Source: a virus | DNA: 64,000 nt | Virus record (IMG/VR): IMGVR_UViG_3300035698_003705 | Coordinates: 1-64,000 of that record | Direction: 5' to 3' (one strand) | Shown here: positions 8,033 through 16,156 of the stretch, one piece after another | Layout: each line of letters opens with the position of its first letter | How positions within the stretch are numbered: position 1 is the stretch's first letter | Notes under the pieces: model-generated | Database searches by the model: none | What the model was told of the DNA's origin: nothing | The model's input: the letters and a program-made list of their open reading frames with translations, nothing else | Position numbers and translations under genes: made by a program

Positions 8033-9114
8033 TGAACTTCTCTGAAGTCTATAAAGGCAACCTTAAGTGGTTGCCTTCTCGGATAATCCTGCTATCTGTT
8101 TCGGGAAGCCGTGCCTACGGTACTTCAAGACCCACGTCTGATTATGACTACAGGGGCGTTGCAGTACCGCCTAGAGCTTATCGTGATGGATTCCTGAATA
8201 GGTTTGAGCAGGCTGAGATCAAAGAGCCCGATATTGTTGTCCATGAGCTTCGGAAGTTTATGAGCTTGGCAGCAGATTGCAACCCAAATATCTGTGAGGT
8301 CTTGTGGGTAGAGCCTGAAGACAGACTGGTTTTTACAGAGGCAGGGCAGCTACTGATAGATCACAGGGAGAAGTTTTTAAGCCAAAAGGCTTCTTTCACA
8401 TATCGTGGTTATGCCATGTCACAACTAAAGAGAATAAGATCTCACAGACAATGGCTTTTAAACCCAATGGAAGTCAAGCCTACCAGAAAAGATTTTGACT
8501 TGCCTGAAAGAACTGTTATTCCAGCAGATCAGTTAGCAGCAGCTAGTTCCAACGTCCAGAAAAAGATGGATACATGGGCGGTGGACTACGGGCCTCTGGA
8601 TGAGGCCGCTAAAATAGCTATTCAAGAGCAAGTCAAGAACTATCTTGTTGACCTGTCTGTAGGTTCAGACGACCACTTCAATAGTGCAGCACGGCTGTTG
8701 GGCTTTTCAGAAAACTTTCTGCTGTTGCTAGAGACTGAGAAACGCTATCATGCAGCTCTTCGGAATTGGCAGCAATATCAGGATTGGAAAACAAACAGGA
8801 ATGAGACACGCGCTGCTTTAGAAGCAAAATTCCATTATGACTCAAAACATGGTATGCACTTGGTCAGGCTTATGAAAACATGCCGTGAGATTTTAACGGA
8901 AGGCAAAATCATAGTTCGCAGACCTGACGCAGCGGAACTTATGGCTATCCGGGATGGGGCTTGGAGTTTTGACAAACTGATAGCTTGGGCAGAAGAACAG
9001 GATTTGGAACTACAGGGAATGGCTGCTAAGTCGCCGCTACCAAAGGCACCTGACAGGGTTTTTCTGGACAATCTATGTCAAGAGGTCACGGCTTTGGTTG
9101 AAAACGAGTGTTGA
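8032..9114 (+). CDS. rlaP: RlaP-type nucleotidyltransferase (RNA repair pathway DNA polymerase beta family)
   Basis: The 360-residue protein begins with a polymerase-beta-type nucleotidyltransferase core: SGSRAYG at residues 24-30 and SDYDYRG, whose Asp37 and Asp39 would bind the catalytic metal. This arrangement and length match the RlaP family, named for its association with RNA ligases in repair operons. The C-terminal half is helical. The start is ATG 8032, overlapping the previous stop. It lies 614 bases downstream of the polynucleotide kinase-phosphatase, supporting an RNA end-repair role. No RNA ligase is visible in this window. The nucleotide transferred and the substrate are unknown. 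Confidence 0.78.
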   Translation: MNFSEVYKGNLKWLPSRIILLSVSGSRAYGTSRPTSDYDYRGVAVPPRAYRDGFLNRFEQAEIKEPDIVVHELRKFMSLAADCNPNICEVLWVEPEDRLVFTEAGQLLIDHREKFLSQKASFTYRGYAMSQLKRIRSHRQWLLNPMEVKPTRKDFDLPERTVIPADQLAAASSNVQKKMDTWAVDYGPLDEAAKIAIQEQVKNYLVDLSVGSDDHFNSAARLLGFSENFLLLLETEKRYHAALRNWQQYQDWKTNRNETRAALEAKFHYDSKHGMHLVRLMKTCREILTEGKIIVRRPDAAELMAIRDGAWSFDKLIAWAEEQDLELQGMAAKSPLPKAPDRVFLDNLCQEVTALVENEC

Positions 9115-9174
9115 TAGCTGTTCCCTTGGTAAAGTAACCATGAGAATAGGACTAACTTGTGAGGTTTATTAAAA

Positions 9175-9423
9175 ATGACAAGAAAAGAACACGGCATTAT
9201 GAAGAAGGCAATGGAAATCCTCAAAAAAGAGTTTGTAAAGAGGGCCCCTGCAGATGGCATAGGAAAAGGCATGGTTACAATACAGACATTTGGAACCTTT
9301 ACTGTCCGGCGTGCCGCATCCCGAAAAGCCCGTAACCCAGCAACAGGAGAGATAGTTATTATTCCTGATAGAACTGTGGTGCGTTTTGCTATGTCAAAAG
9401 CACTTCTTGATGCTTTGAACTGA
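9175..9423 (+). CDS. HU/IHF-like DNA-bending protein
   Basis: The 82-residue protein has a C-terminal half that is a clear HU family match: FGTFTVRRAASRKARNPATG, then a basic beta arm and the VVRFAMSKALLDAL closing helix. The RNPATGE arm tip with its intercalating proline is conserved. The N-terminal helical half is shorter and unlike cellular HU, so dimer packing may differ. HU-like proteins bend and compact DNA, and phages use them in replication or packaging. It is preceded by an A-rich leader and followed by a gap with a GAGTAG element and a short GC hairpin. Confidence 0.85.
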   Translation: MTRKEHGIMKKAMEILKKEFVKRAPADGIGKGMVTIQTFGTFTVRRAASRKARNPATGEIVIIPDRTVVRFAMSKALLDALN

Positions 9424-9502
9424 GAATTCGTTTTTGGAGTAGAGTGCTTAATGAAGGAGCCGGACTATTTCCGGCCCTCTCTAATAAGTTGAGGTGTGTT
9501 AA

Positions 9503-10474
9503 ATGAAAAGACCTTATACATTATACTGGTCAAGTCTCCCCCTATATGAAGGATGCCCCCAAAGATATTTATGGCAAAAGGGCTGGGGTAACATTGATGT
9601 GGGCGGTGGGATGGGTAGAAAGAAACCTAAACCAGTTAAAAAGTCTGAGCACAGTGCTGTTTTAGGGACTGTTATCCAAGCGGTTGTAGAACGTTTTTAC
9701 GAAGACCAGCTTTGGAAGGTGCTTAGCCCCGAGCAGCTCAGGTCCCGTTTACTTGAGATTGCAGACGAAAACCTGAATCTTGAAACTTCCCGTAAATTTA
9801 TAGATTGGCGGATAGCTCCTTCAAGGGACGAAATGCGTCAGACTATCCACGAGGGTGTTTTAGGGTATATGAGAACCTTAAAGGCTCACATGCTTCTAGG
9901 CCCCTATGCCAGAGCAGAAGTTGAACTGCTTGGTTATGTGGACAGGCGTACTCCTGTAGGTGGCCGTGTGGACATGGTCATTAGACGGGATGACACTGGG
10001 ATTACAATGCTTGACGGCAAAAATAGTAAGCGGTACAAAGATGGGAAGGGTGGGCTTATGACCTACACAGATCCCGATCAGTTGCGTTGGTATGCGATGC
10101 TATTCTATCTGTGCTATAAGAAGCTGCCAGACAGACTGGGCTTCTGCTACTTTAGATACCCTTACGGATCCCCTGTATTAGATGTTGATGGCAACCCTAC
10201 AGGGGAACTAGAGCCTGGGGTAACTTGGGTTGACTTCACTAAAGAAGATTTGAAAAGTTTAGCCCAAAGGGCTGTAGACGCACGGAAAGGTATGGAGTAT
10301 GAGAAGTTCGCACCTACTCCAAGTGCAAAGCAATGCCACTTCTGTGATTACGCTACTGTTTGCCCCGAACGTATAGCACAGAAAGCTTCTAGGGCGAGAA
10401 AGCCTAAAGATAAGATTCCACTAAATACAGAAAATCTTGGGGTGTTTACTTTCGGCGGTGCTAAAAAAGAGTAG
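9503..10474 (+). CDS. Cas4/RecB-type PD-(D/E)XK exonuclease with Fe-S cluster
   Basis: The 323-residue protein shows the PDDEXK_1 pattern. The histidine-containing helix is at about 50-62, Asp157 lies in GGRVDMVI, Asp171-Gly-Lys173 is the DxK of the motif, and QLRWYAM (193-199) is the QxxxY helix. Cys18 plus the C-terminal CHFCDYATVC segment supply four cysteines spaced as in Cas4/AddB 4Fe-4S nucleases. It probably resects DNA ends for RecA-mediated recombination. No cas1, cas2 or repeat array is present, so a CRISPR role is not supported. It lies between HU-like and coiled-coil/clamp genes. Confidence 0.85.
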   Translation: MKRPYTLYWSSLPLYEGCPQRYLWQKGWGNIDVGGGMGRKKPKPVKKSEHSAVLGTVIQAVVERFYEDQLWKVLSPEQLRSRLLEIADENLNLETSRKFIDWRIAPSRDEMRQTIHEGVLGYMRTLKAHMLLGPYARAEVELLGYVDRRTPVGGRVDMVIRRDDTGITMLDGKNSKRYKDGKGGLMTYTDPDQLRWYAMLFYLCYKKLPDRLGFCYFRYPYGSPVLDVDGNPTGELEPGVTWVDFTKEDLKSLAQRAVDARKGMEYEKFAPTPSAKQCHFCDYATVCPERIAQKASRARKPKDKIPLNTENLGVFTFGGAKKE

Positions 10475-10480
10475 TGGTGT
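10462..10480 (+). repeat. 19-bp repeat copy 2
   Basis: This stretch is identical to 1910-1928 and again overlaps a Lys-Lys-Glu-stop gene end, followed within 20 bases by an AGGAGG ribosome site. Conservation across the stop codon into the gap suggests a functional element or a recent duplication. Confidence 0.6.
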
Positions 10481-10495
10481 GTAACAGGAGGATAC

Positions 10496-10768
10496 ATGGA
10501 AGCCAAAGAACAGATTAATCAGTTGATTTCTAAAAAAGAGGCTCTTCAGAAAAACATACAAAGGATTCAAGGACGTTTGGATTCTGCAAGAGCTGATTTG
10601 GAGTCTATTGAAGCAGAACTGAAACAGCGGAAGGTTGACCCCGCTAATTTAGATGCTGTGATTCAGCAACTGGAAACGCGGTTTGAAACAGAAATGCAAA
10701 TGTTGCAGAAGCAGACGGCAGAAGCCGAAGCTCAAATAACCCCTTACCTTGAGGAGCAGAGAGTATGA
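10496..10768 (+). CDS. Small coiled-coil protein
   Basis: The 90-residue protein, almost entirely heptad-patterned and Glu/Lys/Gln-rich, reads as one long coiled coil with a break at about residues 50-53 (VDPAN). It is preceded by AGGAGG and its stop overlaps the sliding-clamp start. With both halves of a split SbcC encoded nearby, it could be a coiled-coil partner of that complex or a clamp-associated factor. No family can be named. Confidence 0.7.
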   Translation: MEAKEQINQLISKKEALQKNIQRIQGRLDSARADLESIEAELKQRKVDPANLDAVIQQLETRFETEMQMLQKQTAEAEAQITPYLEEQRV

Positions 10769-11913
10769 AATTTCAAGTTGTGTTAACAGAGTTAGAGGCG
10801 GCCCTTCAGGTTGTATCCCCCGCACTTTCTGGGGACGCCACAGACGTTTTGGGACATTACATTTTCAGGCGATCTGCTGCAGACCCCTCTAAAATGGAAA
10901 TCCTTGCGGCTTCCAGAAGGCTTTGTGCTCTGGCACCCCTTCAGGCAGAGATCCTAGAGGCAACAGATGATGCTATGTGTACTCTTGAAGGCAAAGCCCT
11001 TAAGGATTGGCTTGCTGCTTTCCCTGAAGGTTCCATTGTGTGCTTTGACCATGACGAGGCTACAAAGGAAACCGCGATCTATCCCCGTGGAGAAGATCTC
11101 AAAAAGAACTATTTTCAAGCGTTGGACCCTAAAAGTTATCCTTGGTGGGATAAAAACTTTCTGGCCGCGACTAAGACAATAACAATGTCTGCGTCAAAGC
11201 TTAAAGACGCTGTGACCTTTGCAAAGTCTTTCGTATCAGATGATGATGCGAAGCCAGAACTGACTGTGTGTGAGGTTATAGGCAAAACCCTTATGGCTAC
11301 CACAAATCAAATTCTTTGCATGATCACCATGCCTGAGTTTGAGGGGTCTAAGTTTAGGCTTCACAACAAAGACATCTCAGCAGTAGTTTCGTTCTGCGGT
11401 CTTTGCAAAGAGGGCTCAGTTACGTTGTATGAGCATGACAGGGCCTTCTTCTTGGCCCGTGAAGATGGCGCTCTTATGATGCTGGCACGCTTCAATATAT
11501 CCTATCCTCAGCTGTATCGCCCCAAAGACGTGGATGACTACACCTGGAAGCTTTCAGCACAAGACCTCAAGAGAGCAGTGAAGGCTGTGACCAATGTGTC
11601 TGTCGATGAAGCTGATGCTATCAGGCTTACCAAAGAGTCAAACGGGCCTCTGTTGGTATCCTTTACTACCAGAACCAAAAAGCAAGCTACCTATGATGTG
11701 ACTTGTTTTGAGGAAACTGCAACTGATGGGGCAGAGCCCGTCCCTGAAATCAGCATTTCTAGAAGCAACCTAAAGAGGCTGCTCGGCGTTCTTGAAGGGG
11801 ACACGGTAATCCTGGGTATTAACATCAAGGGCCGTAGAGGCTATTTTAGAGTAGTTGAAACACGTGATGATGTGGAATACTTGATCATGTTGGCTTGGAA
11901 GGCAGTTGACTAA
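10765..11913 (+). CDS. dnaN: DNA polymerase III beta-type sliding clamp
   Basis: At 382 residues it has the length of a bacterial beta clamp, with three repeating beta-alpha-beta-type segments. The opening MKFQVVLTELEAALQVVSPA resembles the first helix of DnaN. The fold pattern and its partner, the DnaX-like loader at 14777, support this call, although sequence similarity to cellular DnaN is weak. A clamp tethers the replicative polymerase to DNA. The polymerase gene is not in this window. It is coupled to the genes on both sides by overlaps of a few bases. Confidence 0.68.
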   Translation: MKFQVVLTELEAALQVVSPALSGDATDVLGHYIFRRSAADPSKMEILAASRRLCALAPLQAEILEATDDAMCTLEGKALKDWLAAFPEGSIVCFDHDEATKETAIYPRGEDLKKNYFQALDPKSYPWWDKNFLAATKTITMSASKLKDAVTFAKSFVSDDDAKPELTVCEVIGKTLMATTNQILCMITMPEFEGSKFRLHNKDISAVVSFCGLCKEGSVTLYEHDRAFFLAREDGALMMLARFNISYPQLYRPKDVDDYTWKLSAQDLKRAVKAVTNVSVDEADAIRLTKESNGPLLVSFTTRTKKQATYDVTCFEETATDGAEPVPEISISRSNLKRLLGVLEGDTVILGINIKGRRGYFRVVETRDDVEYLIMLAWKAVD

Positions 11914-12548
11914 TGTCGCTTACACAGCAAATTACAGATCTTAGGTCAAAAGCTGATCGTATCTTGGGTCTCAGAGATGGGATCCAAGATCGGTTGGATG
12001 GCACTAAAAAAGAACTGCAGTCCTTGTCTTTAGAAGAAACACTATTAGTACAAGTGCAGGCGCTTTTGCAGAAACTAATAGATCAAGAGGTTACAGTAGG
12101 GGTGCAAGCTGTAGAGCAACTCCAGACTGAGGGTCTGAAAGCTGTTTTTGGGGATCAGGACCTAAGTGTGAGATCTGTTGTGGATGTACAGCGTGGTAAA
12201 GTATCTGTTGAGCTAATGACAGTACAGAAGTACCCTGATGGTCAAGAGGTTGATGGTGTGAGTGGTGAAGCTTTTGGCGGGGCTGTTACAACAGTTCAGT
12301 CTGTGCTACTGCGGATAATTATAATGTTGCGGCGTGGCCTACGTCCTTTGATGGTGCTCGACGAAACACTGCCCGCTTTTGATCACAACTATGTAACAAA
12401 CATGGGTACGTTCCTTTCAGTGTTATGTGCCCGTTTGGGTATTGACATTTTGCTGGTAACCCATAATCAAGCCTTGATGGAGGCGGCAGATCATGCTTAT
12501 AGATTGGTTAAGAAAAATAATCTTGTTCGTGTTGAAACTATTCGATAG
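11913..12548 (+). CDS. SbcC/Rad50-like ATPase, C-terminal half
   Basis: The 211-residue protein supplies exactly what the 3231-4328 gene lacks. It has a short leading coiled coil (1-70), an ABC signature-like SGEAFGGA at 118-125, Walker B LMVLDE with Asp150 and Glu151, and an H-loop VTHN at His184. No Walker A is present. It begins with a clean ATG overlapping the clamp stop, so it is not a frameshifted fragment. With the N-half it would rebuild the composite ATPase that partners SbcD. An alternative is that it works alone as an ABC-like subunit. Confidence 0.75.
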   Translation: MSLTQQITDLRSKADRILGLRDGIQDRLDGTKKELQSLSLEETLLVQVQALLQKLIDQEVTVGVQAVEQLQTEGLKAVFGDQDLSVRSVVDVQRGKVSVELMTVQKYPDGQEVDGVSGEAFGGAVTTVQSVLLRIIIMLRRGLRPLMVLDETLPAFDHNYVTNMGTFLSVLCARLGIDILLVTHNQALMEAADHAYRLVKKNNLVRVETIR

Positions 12549-12558
12549 AGGGAACACC

Positions 12559-12984
12559 ATGACTATTGGTACCAGAACAGTACGCCAAGTTAAAGGGCAG
12601 TTGAAGCAGGTGATGTTTAGGCATCTTCAGCAATTGATCAGGGATAATTTTAGGCGGCTGCCTGAAACTTGTAAGCATAACAAGATGATCTCCAAACTGA
12701 ATAGTACAAGAATATGTGGCTGTCCCAATACGGAAACTCTTGCGGGTTATGTCTGTGATTCAAATGTTCCCGATTTACAGAATGCTAAGACATGCCCCTT
12801 TTGGGAACCCTTTCAAGAAGTGTTAGTTATTAAGTCTAACTTTAGAACTCTAATGACCTCGGGGAACAGGGGTCTTATTGCTGCAAGCTATCCAGACATC
12901 GCTGCTTTGATGTGGGTGCTAGATGGTGTGGACTTTACAGAAGAAGTAGCACAAGTAGAACAAGAAGCTGAAAACAATGAGTAA
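12559..12984 (+). CDS. Hypothetical cysteine-containing protein
   Basis: The 141-residue protein starts at ATG 12559 after AGAGGGA. The frame continues upstream into the previous gene, but that segment overlaps coding sequence. Cys residues in TCKHNK, ICGCPN, VCD and TCPFWEPF could ligate zinc or an Fe-S cluster. The N-terminal half is basic and helical. It lies between SbcC-half and primase genes, so a replication accessory role is possible but unproven. Confidence 0.6.
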   Translation: MTIGTRTVRQVKGQLKQVMFRHLQQLIRDNFRRLPETCKHNKMISKLNSTRICGCPNTETLAGYVCDSNVPDLQNAKTCPFWEPFQEVLVIKSNFRTLMTSGNRGLIAASYPDIAALMWVLDGVDFTEEVAQVEQEAENNE

Positions 12985-13558
12985 TCTTTTGACTGTCCAG
13001 CGGTACAAGATGGATCCTTCAAAGAAGGGTGTGCAGCCACTGTATATGGAGTTTCAGGTATCATCTGAGTCAGCTCCCTACCTAGTGACTAATTCAAGGT
13101 CTTTGTGTTGGGTTGAACAGATCCATGCAGGAGGCTTAATTAAGGCTGCAGTCCAAAAGCTCCCGCCTATAGGCGATCTCTACAGAAAGATTCTGCAACA
13201 GGTGGTCACTAGAAGTGATGCTCAGGAGTGGGGCAGCCACCAGGCATATACGGAAGCAGGTTTGAGTAATGCCCTCTCGTATGTAGAGAGCTTTGATTTC
13301 AAAGGCTTAGAGGTATTAGTCTCTACTGGAGTGGTGCTTAGAGATTGGTTTGGAACCCCTGGATCTAAGTATCTTAAAAAGTTTTGCTCATGGCTGCCAG
13401 CAGGCTGTGCGGTAGTTTTACCCCGGGACCGGGGGTTTGTAGGGCACCTGGGCTACTTGAATTCTAATTTGGGAGTAGTAGTAGTTCACAATGCCAGTAG
13501 AGGCATTGCTGTAATTGGTGACCCCTTTGGGTCGGTTTTGAAAAAGGGACCTAAATGA
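12977..13558 (+). CDS. Hypothetical protein of the replication block
   Basis: The 193-residue protein overlaps both neighbours by a few bases and so is part of the same translational unit as the primase. It appears mixed alpha/beta with a Gly-rich, hydrophobic C-terminal part (LGYLNSNLGVVVVHN). No catalytic motif is recognised. Because it sits immediately before a Toprim primase that lacks the usual zinc domain, it might be a primase partner. This is context only. Confidence 0.65.
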   Translation: MSNLLTVQRYKMDPSKKGVQPLYMEFQVSSESAPYLVTNSRSLCWVEQIHAGGLIKAAVQKLPPIGDLYRKILQQVVTRSDAQEWGSHQAYTEAGLSNALSYVESFDFKGLEVLVSTGVVLRDWFGTPGSKYLKKFCSWLPAGCAVVLPRDRGFVGHLGYLNSNLGVVVVHNASRGIAVIGDPFGSVLKKGPK

Positions 13559-14271
13559 CAGATTGGCTACCCACATTTATTGCACAGTGCAGTCTAACCC
13601 CTACGGTAGAAGATTACTTCATGGGCCGTGGTGGTAAGGAGAGTACTTTGGAATCAGAAGGGGTAACTACTGGGGCGTCTGTAAAACAAGAAGTTCCCAA
13701 TGAGACTTTTCGTTTTCAATATGGTAAGTATGGTGAAAAGCTTAAAGGAATGCTGGTTTGTCCTGCTTGGTCGCCATCCGGTCAGATGATTGGTTTTGAG
13801 GCACGGTCAACAACTAAAAAGTTTATTCGTGACTTTAGGCTGCCTGAAGCAAAGTGGCAGCCTTTTTGGTTAGGTCTTCGGGCCGGTATGCCTAAGATAT
13901 GGGCTGGTGGCGACGTGTGGGTTGTAGAGGGCCTTTTTGATAAGGCAGCCTTAGAGTGGGCCGTACCAGAAAAAGACGCTGTACTGGCCTCTGTGCGGGC
14001 AGCTCTGTCTAAAGCACATATAGATTTCTTGCAGCGTTTTTGTAAAGGCTGTGTACACATGGTGTATGATCAGGATCCCACAGGTAGAAAAGCTACTGTG
14101 GGGTGGGTTGATGAAACGGGTAGACGCCGGATGGGTGCTTTAGATCTATTGCGAAAAGCTGGTGTTGAATGTAGAGATGTTCCGTATTCAAGTGCAAAGG
14201 ACCCTGGGGAATTTTGGAACCGGGGTGGGGCAGTGGCTGTGCAAACAGCTTTTAAAGGAGCCCTTAGATAA
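13555..14271 (+). CDS. Toprim-domain DNA primase-like protein (DnaG type, no zinc domain)
   Basis: The 238-residue protein has a catalytic core like DnaG/gp4 primases. MLVCPAWSPSGQMIGFEAR (66-84) matches the N-terminal primase subdomain. Glu125 in VWVVEGLFDK and Asp172/Asp174 in VYDQDPTGR form the Toprim metal site. The N-terminal zinc-binding domain and a C-terminal helicase are both absent, so template recognition must come from another protein. It probably makes RNA primers in a phage replisome with the clamp and clamp loader encoded nearby. Confidence 0.82.
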   Translation: MTDWLPTFIAQCSLTPTVEDYFMGRGGKESTLESEGVTTGASVKQEVPNETFRFQYGKYGEKLKGMLVCPAWSPSGQMIGFEARSTTKKFIRDFRLPEAKWQPFWLGLRAGMPKIWAGGDVWVVEGLFDKAALEWAVPEKDAVLASVRAALSKAHIDFLQRFCKGCVHMVYDQDPTGRKATVGWVDETGRRRMGALDLLRKAGVECRDVPYSSAKDPGEFWNRGGAVAVQTAFKGALR

Positions 14272-14290
14272 CAACTTTTAGGAGGATACT

Positions 14291-14755
14291 ATGTCTGAAA
14301 TGTGGATTGCTGAAAAAGATGTTTACGACATGATGAGGAATCTTGTCGCTAACCACCACCCACACCTTGCTTTGTGCGATGATGAGATTGCAATCTTGCA
14401 CAAGGAGAAGTCGTCTGCAGTAGGAACTGTGGAATTGATTGGGAAGACTTCAAAAGCCCCGCCCATTCTATCTGTGTTGGGTGACACTAAGTGGAAGTTT
14501 CTCATTGTCCTGGCTGCTGATGCTTGGCAGAAGCTTACGGATAAGGAACGAAGAGCTTTGTTGGATCATCACCTGTGTGCATGTAGGGTTGAGGAAAACT
14601 CTGAGACGGGGGCTATCAAGATCTTTGTAGCACCACCTGATGTGTCTTTCTACAAGGGTGAAGTAGAGCGCAATGGTTTCTGGCGGAAGGGTAATACGGA
14701 TGCGGATCCGAATCTTATCAAAGAGCTGTTTGGTGAAGAGTCTAACAACACTTAG
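14291..14755 (+). CDS. Putative phage metallopeptidase-fold protein with degenerate active site
   Basis: The 154-residue protein resembles the phage metallopeptidase family usually found with the segment AADAWxxLTxxxRRALxDHELCHC. Here the equivalent is AADAWQKLTDKERRALLDHHLCAC. The HExxH zinc motif has therefore become HHLCA, losing the catalytic Glu and second His. The beginning (NLVANHHPHLALCDDEIAIL) also fits that family. It is likely a non-catalytic relative with a structural or binding role. It is preceded by AGGAGG and lies between primase and clamp-loader genes. The family assignment is from memory of its motif. Confidence 0.65.
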   Translation: MSEMWIAEKDVYDMMRNLVANHHPHLALCDDEIAILHKEKSSAVGTVELIGKTSKAPPILSVLGDTKWKFLIVLAADAWQKLTDKERRALLDHHLCACRVEENSETGAIKIFVAPPDVSFYKGEVERNGFWRKGNTDADPNLIKELFGEESNNT

Positions 14756-14776
14756 TAGGTAAGGAAACCAGCACCC

Positions 14777-16156
14777 ATGAGCTTTGACACTAAATACAGA
14801 CCTGTTACATTTGATGATGTTTTAGGACAGGAATCTACTGTCAAGATACTTCGTCAGTACATAGCTTCAGGCAAGGGACGGCATCAGTCCTATCTTTTAG
14901 TGGGTCAATGGGGTGGTGGGAAGACTACACTAGGCCGTATTTTAGCAAGGACGCTTCTCTGCGAAGCCCCTACTGAAACTGGAGACCCCTGTGATCAATG
15001 CCCATCCTGTTTAGGTATGATAAACGGCGGAACCTCTTTGGATTTTACAGAGTTTGACGCAGCTACTAATTCAGGTAAAGCGGACATCCAAAAGATCACA
15101 GAGGAAATCCAGTATGATTCTTTCTCGGGGCGTAAGCGTATCTATATTATAGATGAAAGCCACAGACTCTCAAACGAGGCTCTTGATGCTCTTCTGAAAC
15201 CCTTGGAGGAAAGCATCCCAGGATCAGAAGACAAGGGTCTCGTTTGTATTTTCTGTACTACGGAACCTGAGAAGATGCGGGCTACTATCTTTAGCCGTTG
15301 TGCACCTGCCTTTTTGATACAGCCTGTAGAACCTGAAAAGATAGCGGGCCTTATGGCTAAGATATGTGATCAGGAAAAGATTGTATACGATCTTCCTGTT
15401 TTAGTATCTTTGGCTGAAATTACAGAATGCCATATAAGAGATGCTCTTAAAGCTCTTGAGGGTATTTCCATGCTGGGGGCTGTTAGCAAAGAAAACTTAA
15501 TAGCGTATATGCACCTGGACGCAAACGATCTTTATTTAGATGTACTGGATGCTCTTGGGGGCGGTTCCGGGGATGCTTATGCGTTAGTTAAACAGATACT
15601 ACAGAAGACATCCCCCGCACTATGCTATGAACGCCTTGCGGAACTTTCATTGCTTTGTTACAGAGTAATGCTGGGTGGCACAGCCATACCTGTCTATTTG
15701 GATTCTTCTAGAGTACAATCTGTAGGGCTGGTTTGTGGAAGCCGCCTTTTAGATTTCGCTGCTCAGTTTGCTAGCAGGCCAGTCAAACCTACGGTGTCTA
15801 TGCTGCTTTGTGACATAGAAGTAACACAAAAGGGGCACCCACCATTAGGATCTAGGGTCTTTGTTCAACCTGTCATAGCGGCTGCTGTAGAGACACCAAT
15901 AAAACAAAATACAGCAGTTGAAGTACTACCTGCAAAGATTTCTTTGCCAATACCACAAGTTGTGGGTAAAATACCTAATAAGGTGCCTTATACGGGAGAG
16001 CCTTCACTTAGTAGGGGTTCTGTAAATGATGGTGCTGGGCAAACACAAGTTGTACAAGGCCACTTAGAAAAAGGACCGATGACAAAAGATGAGTTTGGCA
16101 CACTTCTAAAATGGGCTCTAGAAGAGGAGCAAAGTAAAAATTGTGGACATACGTGA
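14777..16156 (+). CDS. dnaX: DnaX-like clamp loader ATPase (DNA polymerase III gamma/tau)
   Basis: The 459-residue AAA+ protein has the classic KYRPVTFDDVLGQE opening, Walker A GQWGGGKTT at 43-51, four zinc ligands Cys62/72/75/78, Walker B with DESH at 126-129, and an SRC arginine-finger motif at 173-175. It matches bacterial gamma/tau, which opens the sliding clamp for loading on primed DNA. The C-terminal 100 residues are low-complexity linker and a helix, comparable to a short tau tail. With the beta-like clamp and Toprim primase it indicates a bacterial-type replisome rather than the T4 type. Confidence 0.9.
   Translation: MSFDTKYRPVTFDDVLGQESTVKILRQYIASGKGRHQSYLLVGQWGGGKTTLGRILARTLLCEAPTETGDPCDQCPSCLGMINGGTSLDFTEFDAATNSGKADIQKITEEIQYDSFSGRKRIYIIDESHRLSNEALDALLKPLEESIPGSEDKGLVCIFCTTEPEKMRATIFSRCAPAFLIQPVEPEKIAGLMAKICDQEKIVYDLPVLVSLAEITECHIRDALKALEGISMLGAVSKENLIAYMHLDANDLYLDVLDALGGGSGDAYALVKQILQKTSPALCYERLAELSLLCYRVMLGGTAIPVYLDSSRVQSVGLVCGSRLLDFAAQFASRPVKPTVSMLLCDIEVTQKGHPPLGSRVFVQPVIAAAVETPIKQNTAVEVLPAKISLPIPQVVGKIPNKVPYTGEPSLSRGSVNDGAGQTQVVQGHLEKGPMTKDEFGTLLKWALEEEQSKNCGHT

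Noticed and set aside
9551-9576. PQRYLW near the start of the Cas4-type nuclease as another copy of the RYL tag
   Set aside because: It follows Cys18, which belongs to the Fe-S cluster of this nuclease family, and GCPQRYLW-like sequence is common there. It is family-specific, not the tag.
9503-10474. CRISPR adaptation module because of the Cas4-like gene
   Set aside because: No cas1, cas2, other cas genes or repeat-spacer array is present. Phages often carry Cas4-like nucleases for recombination.
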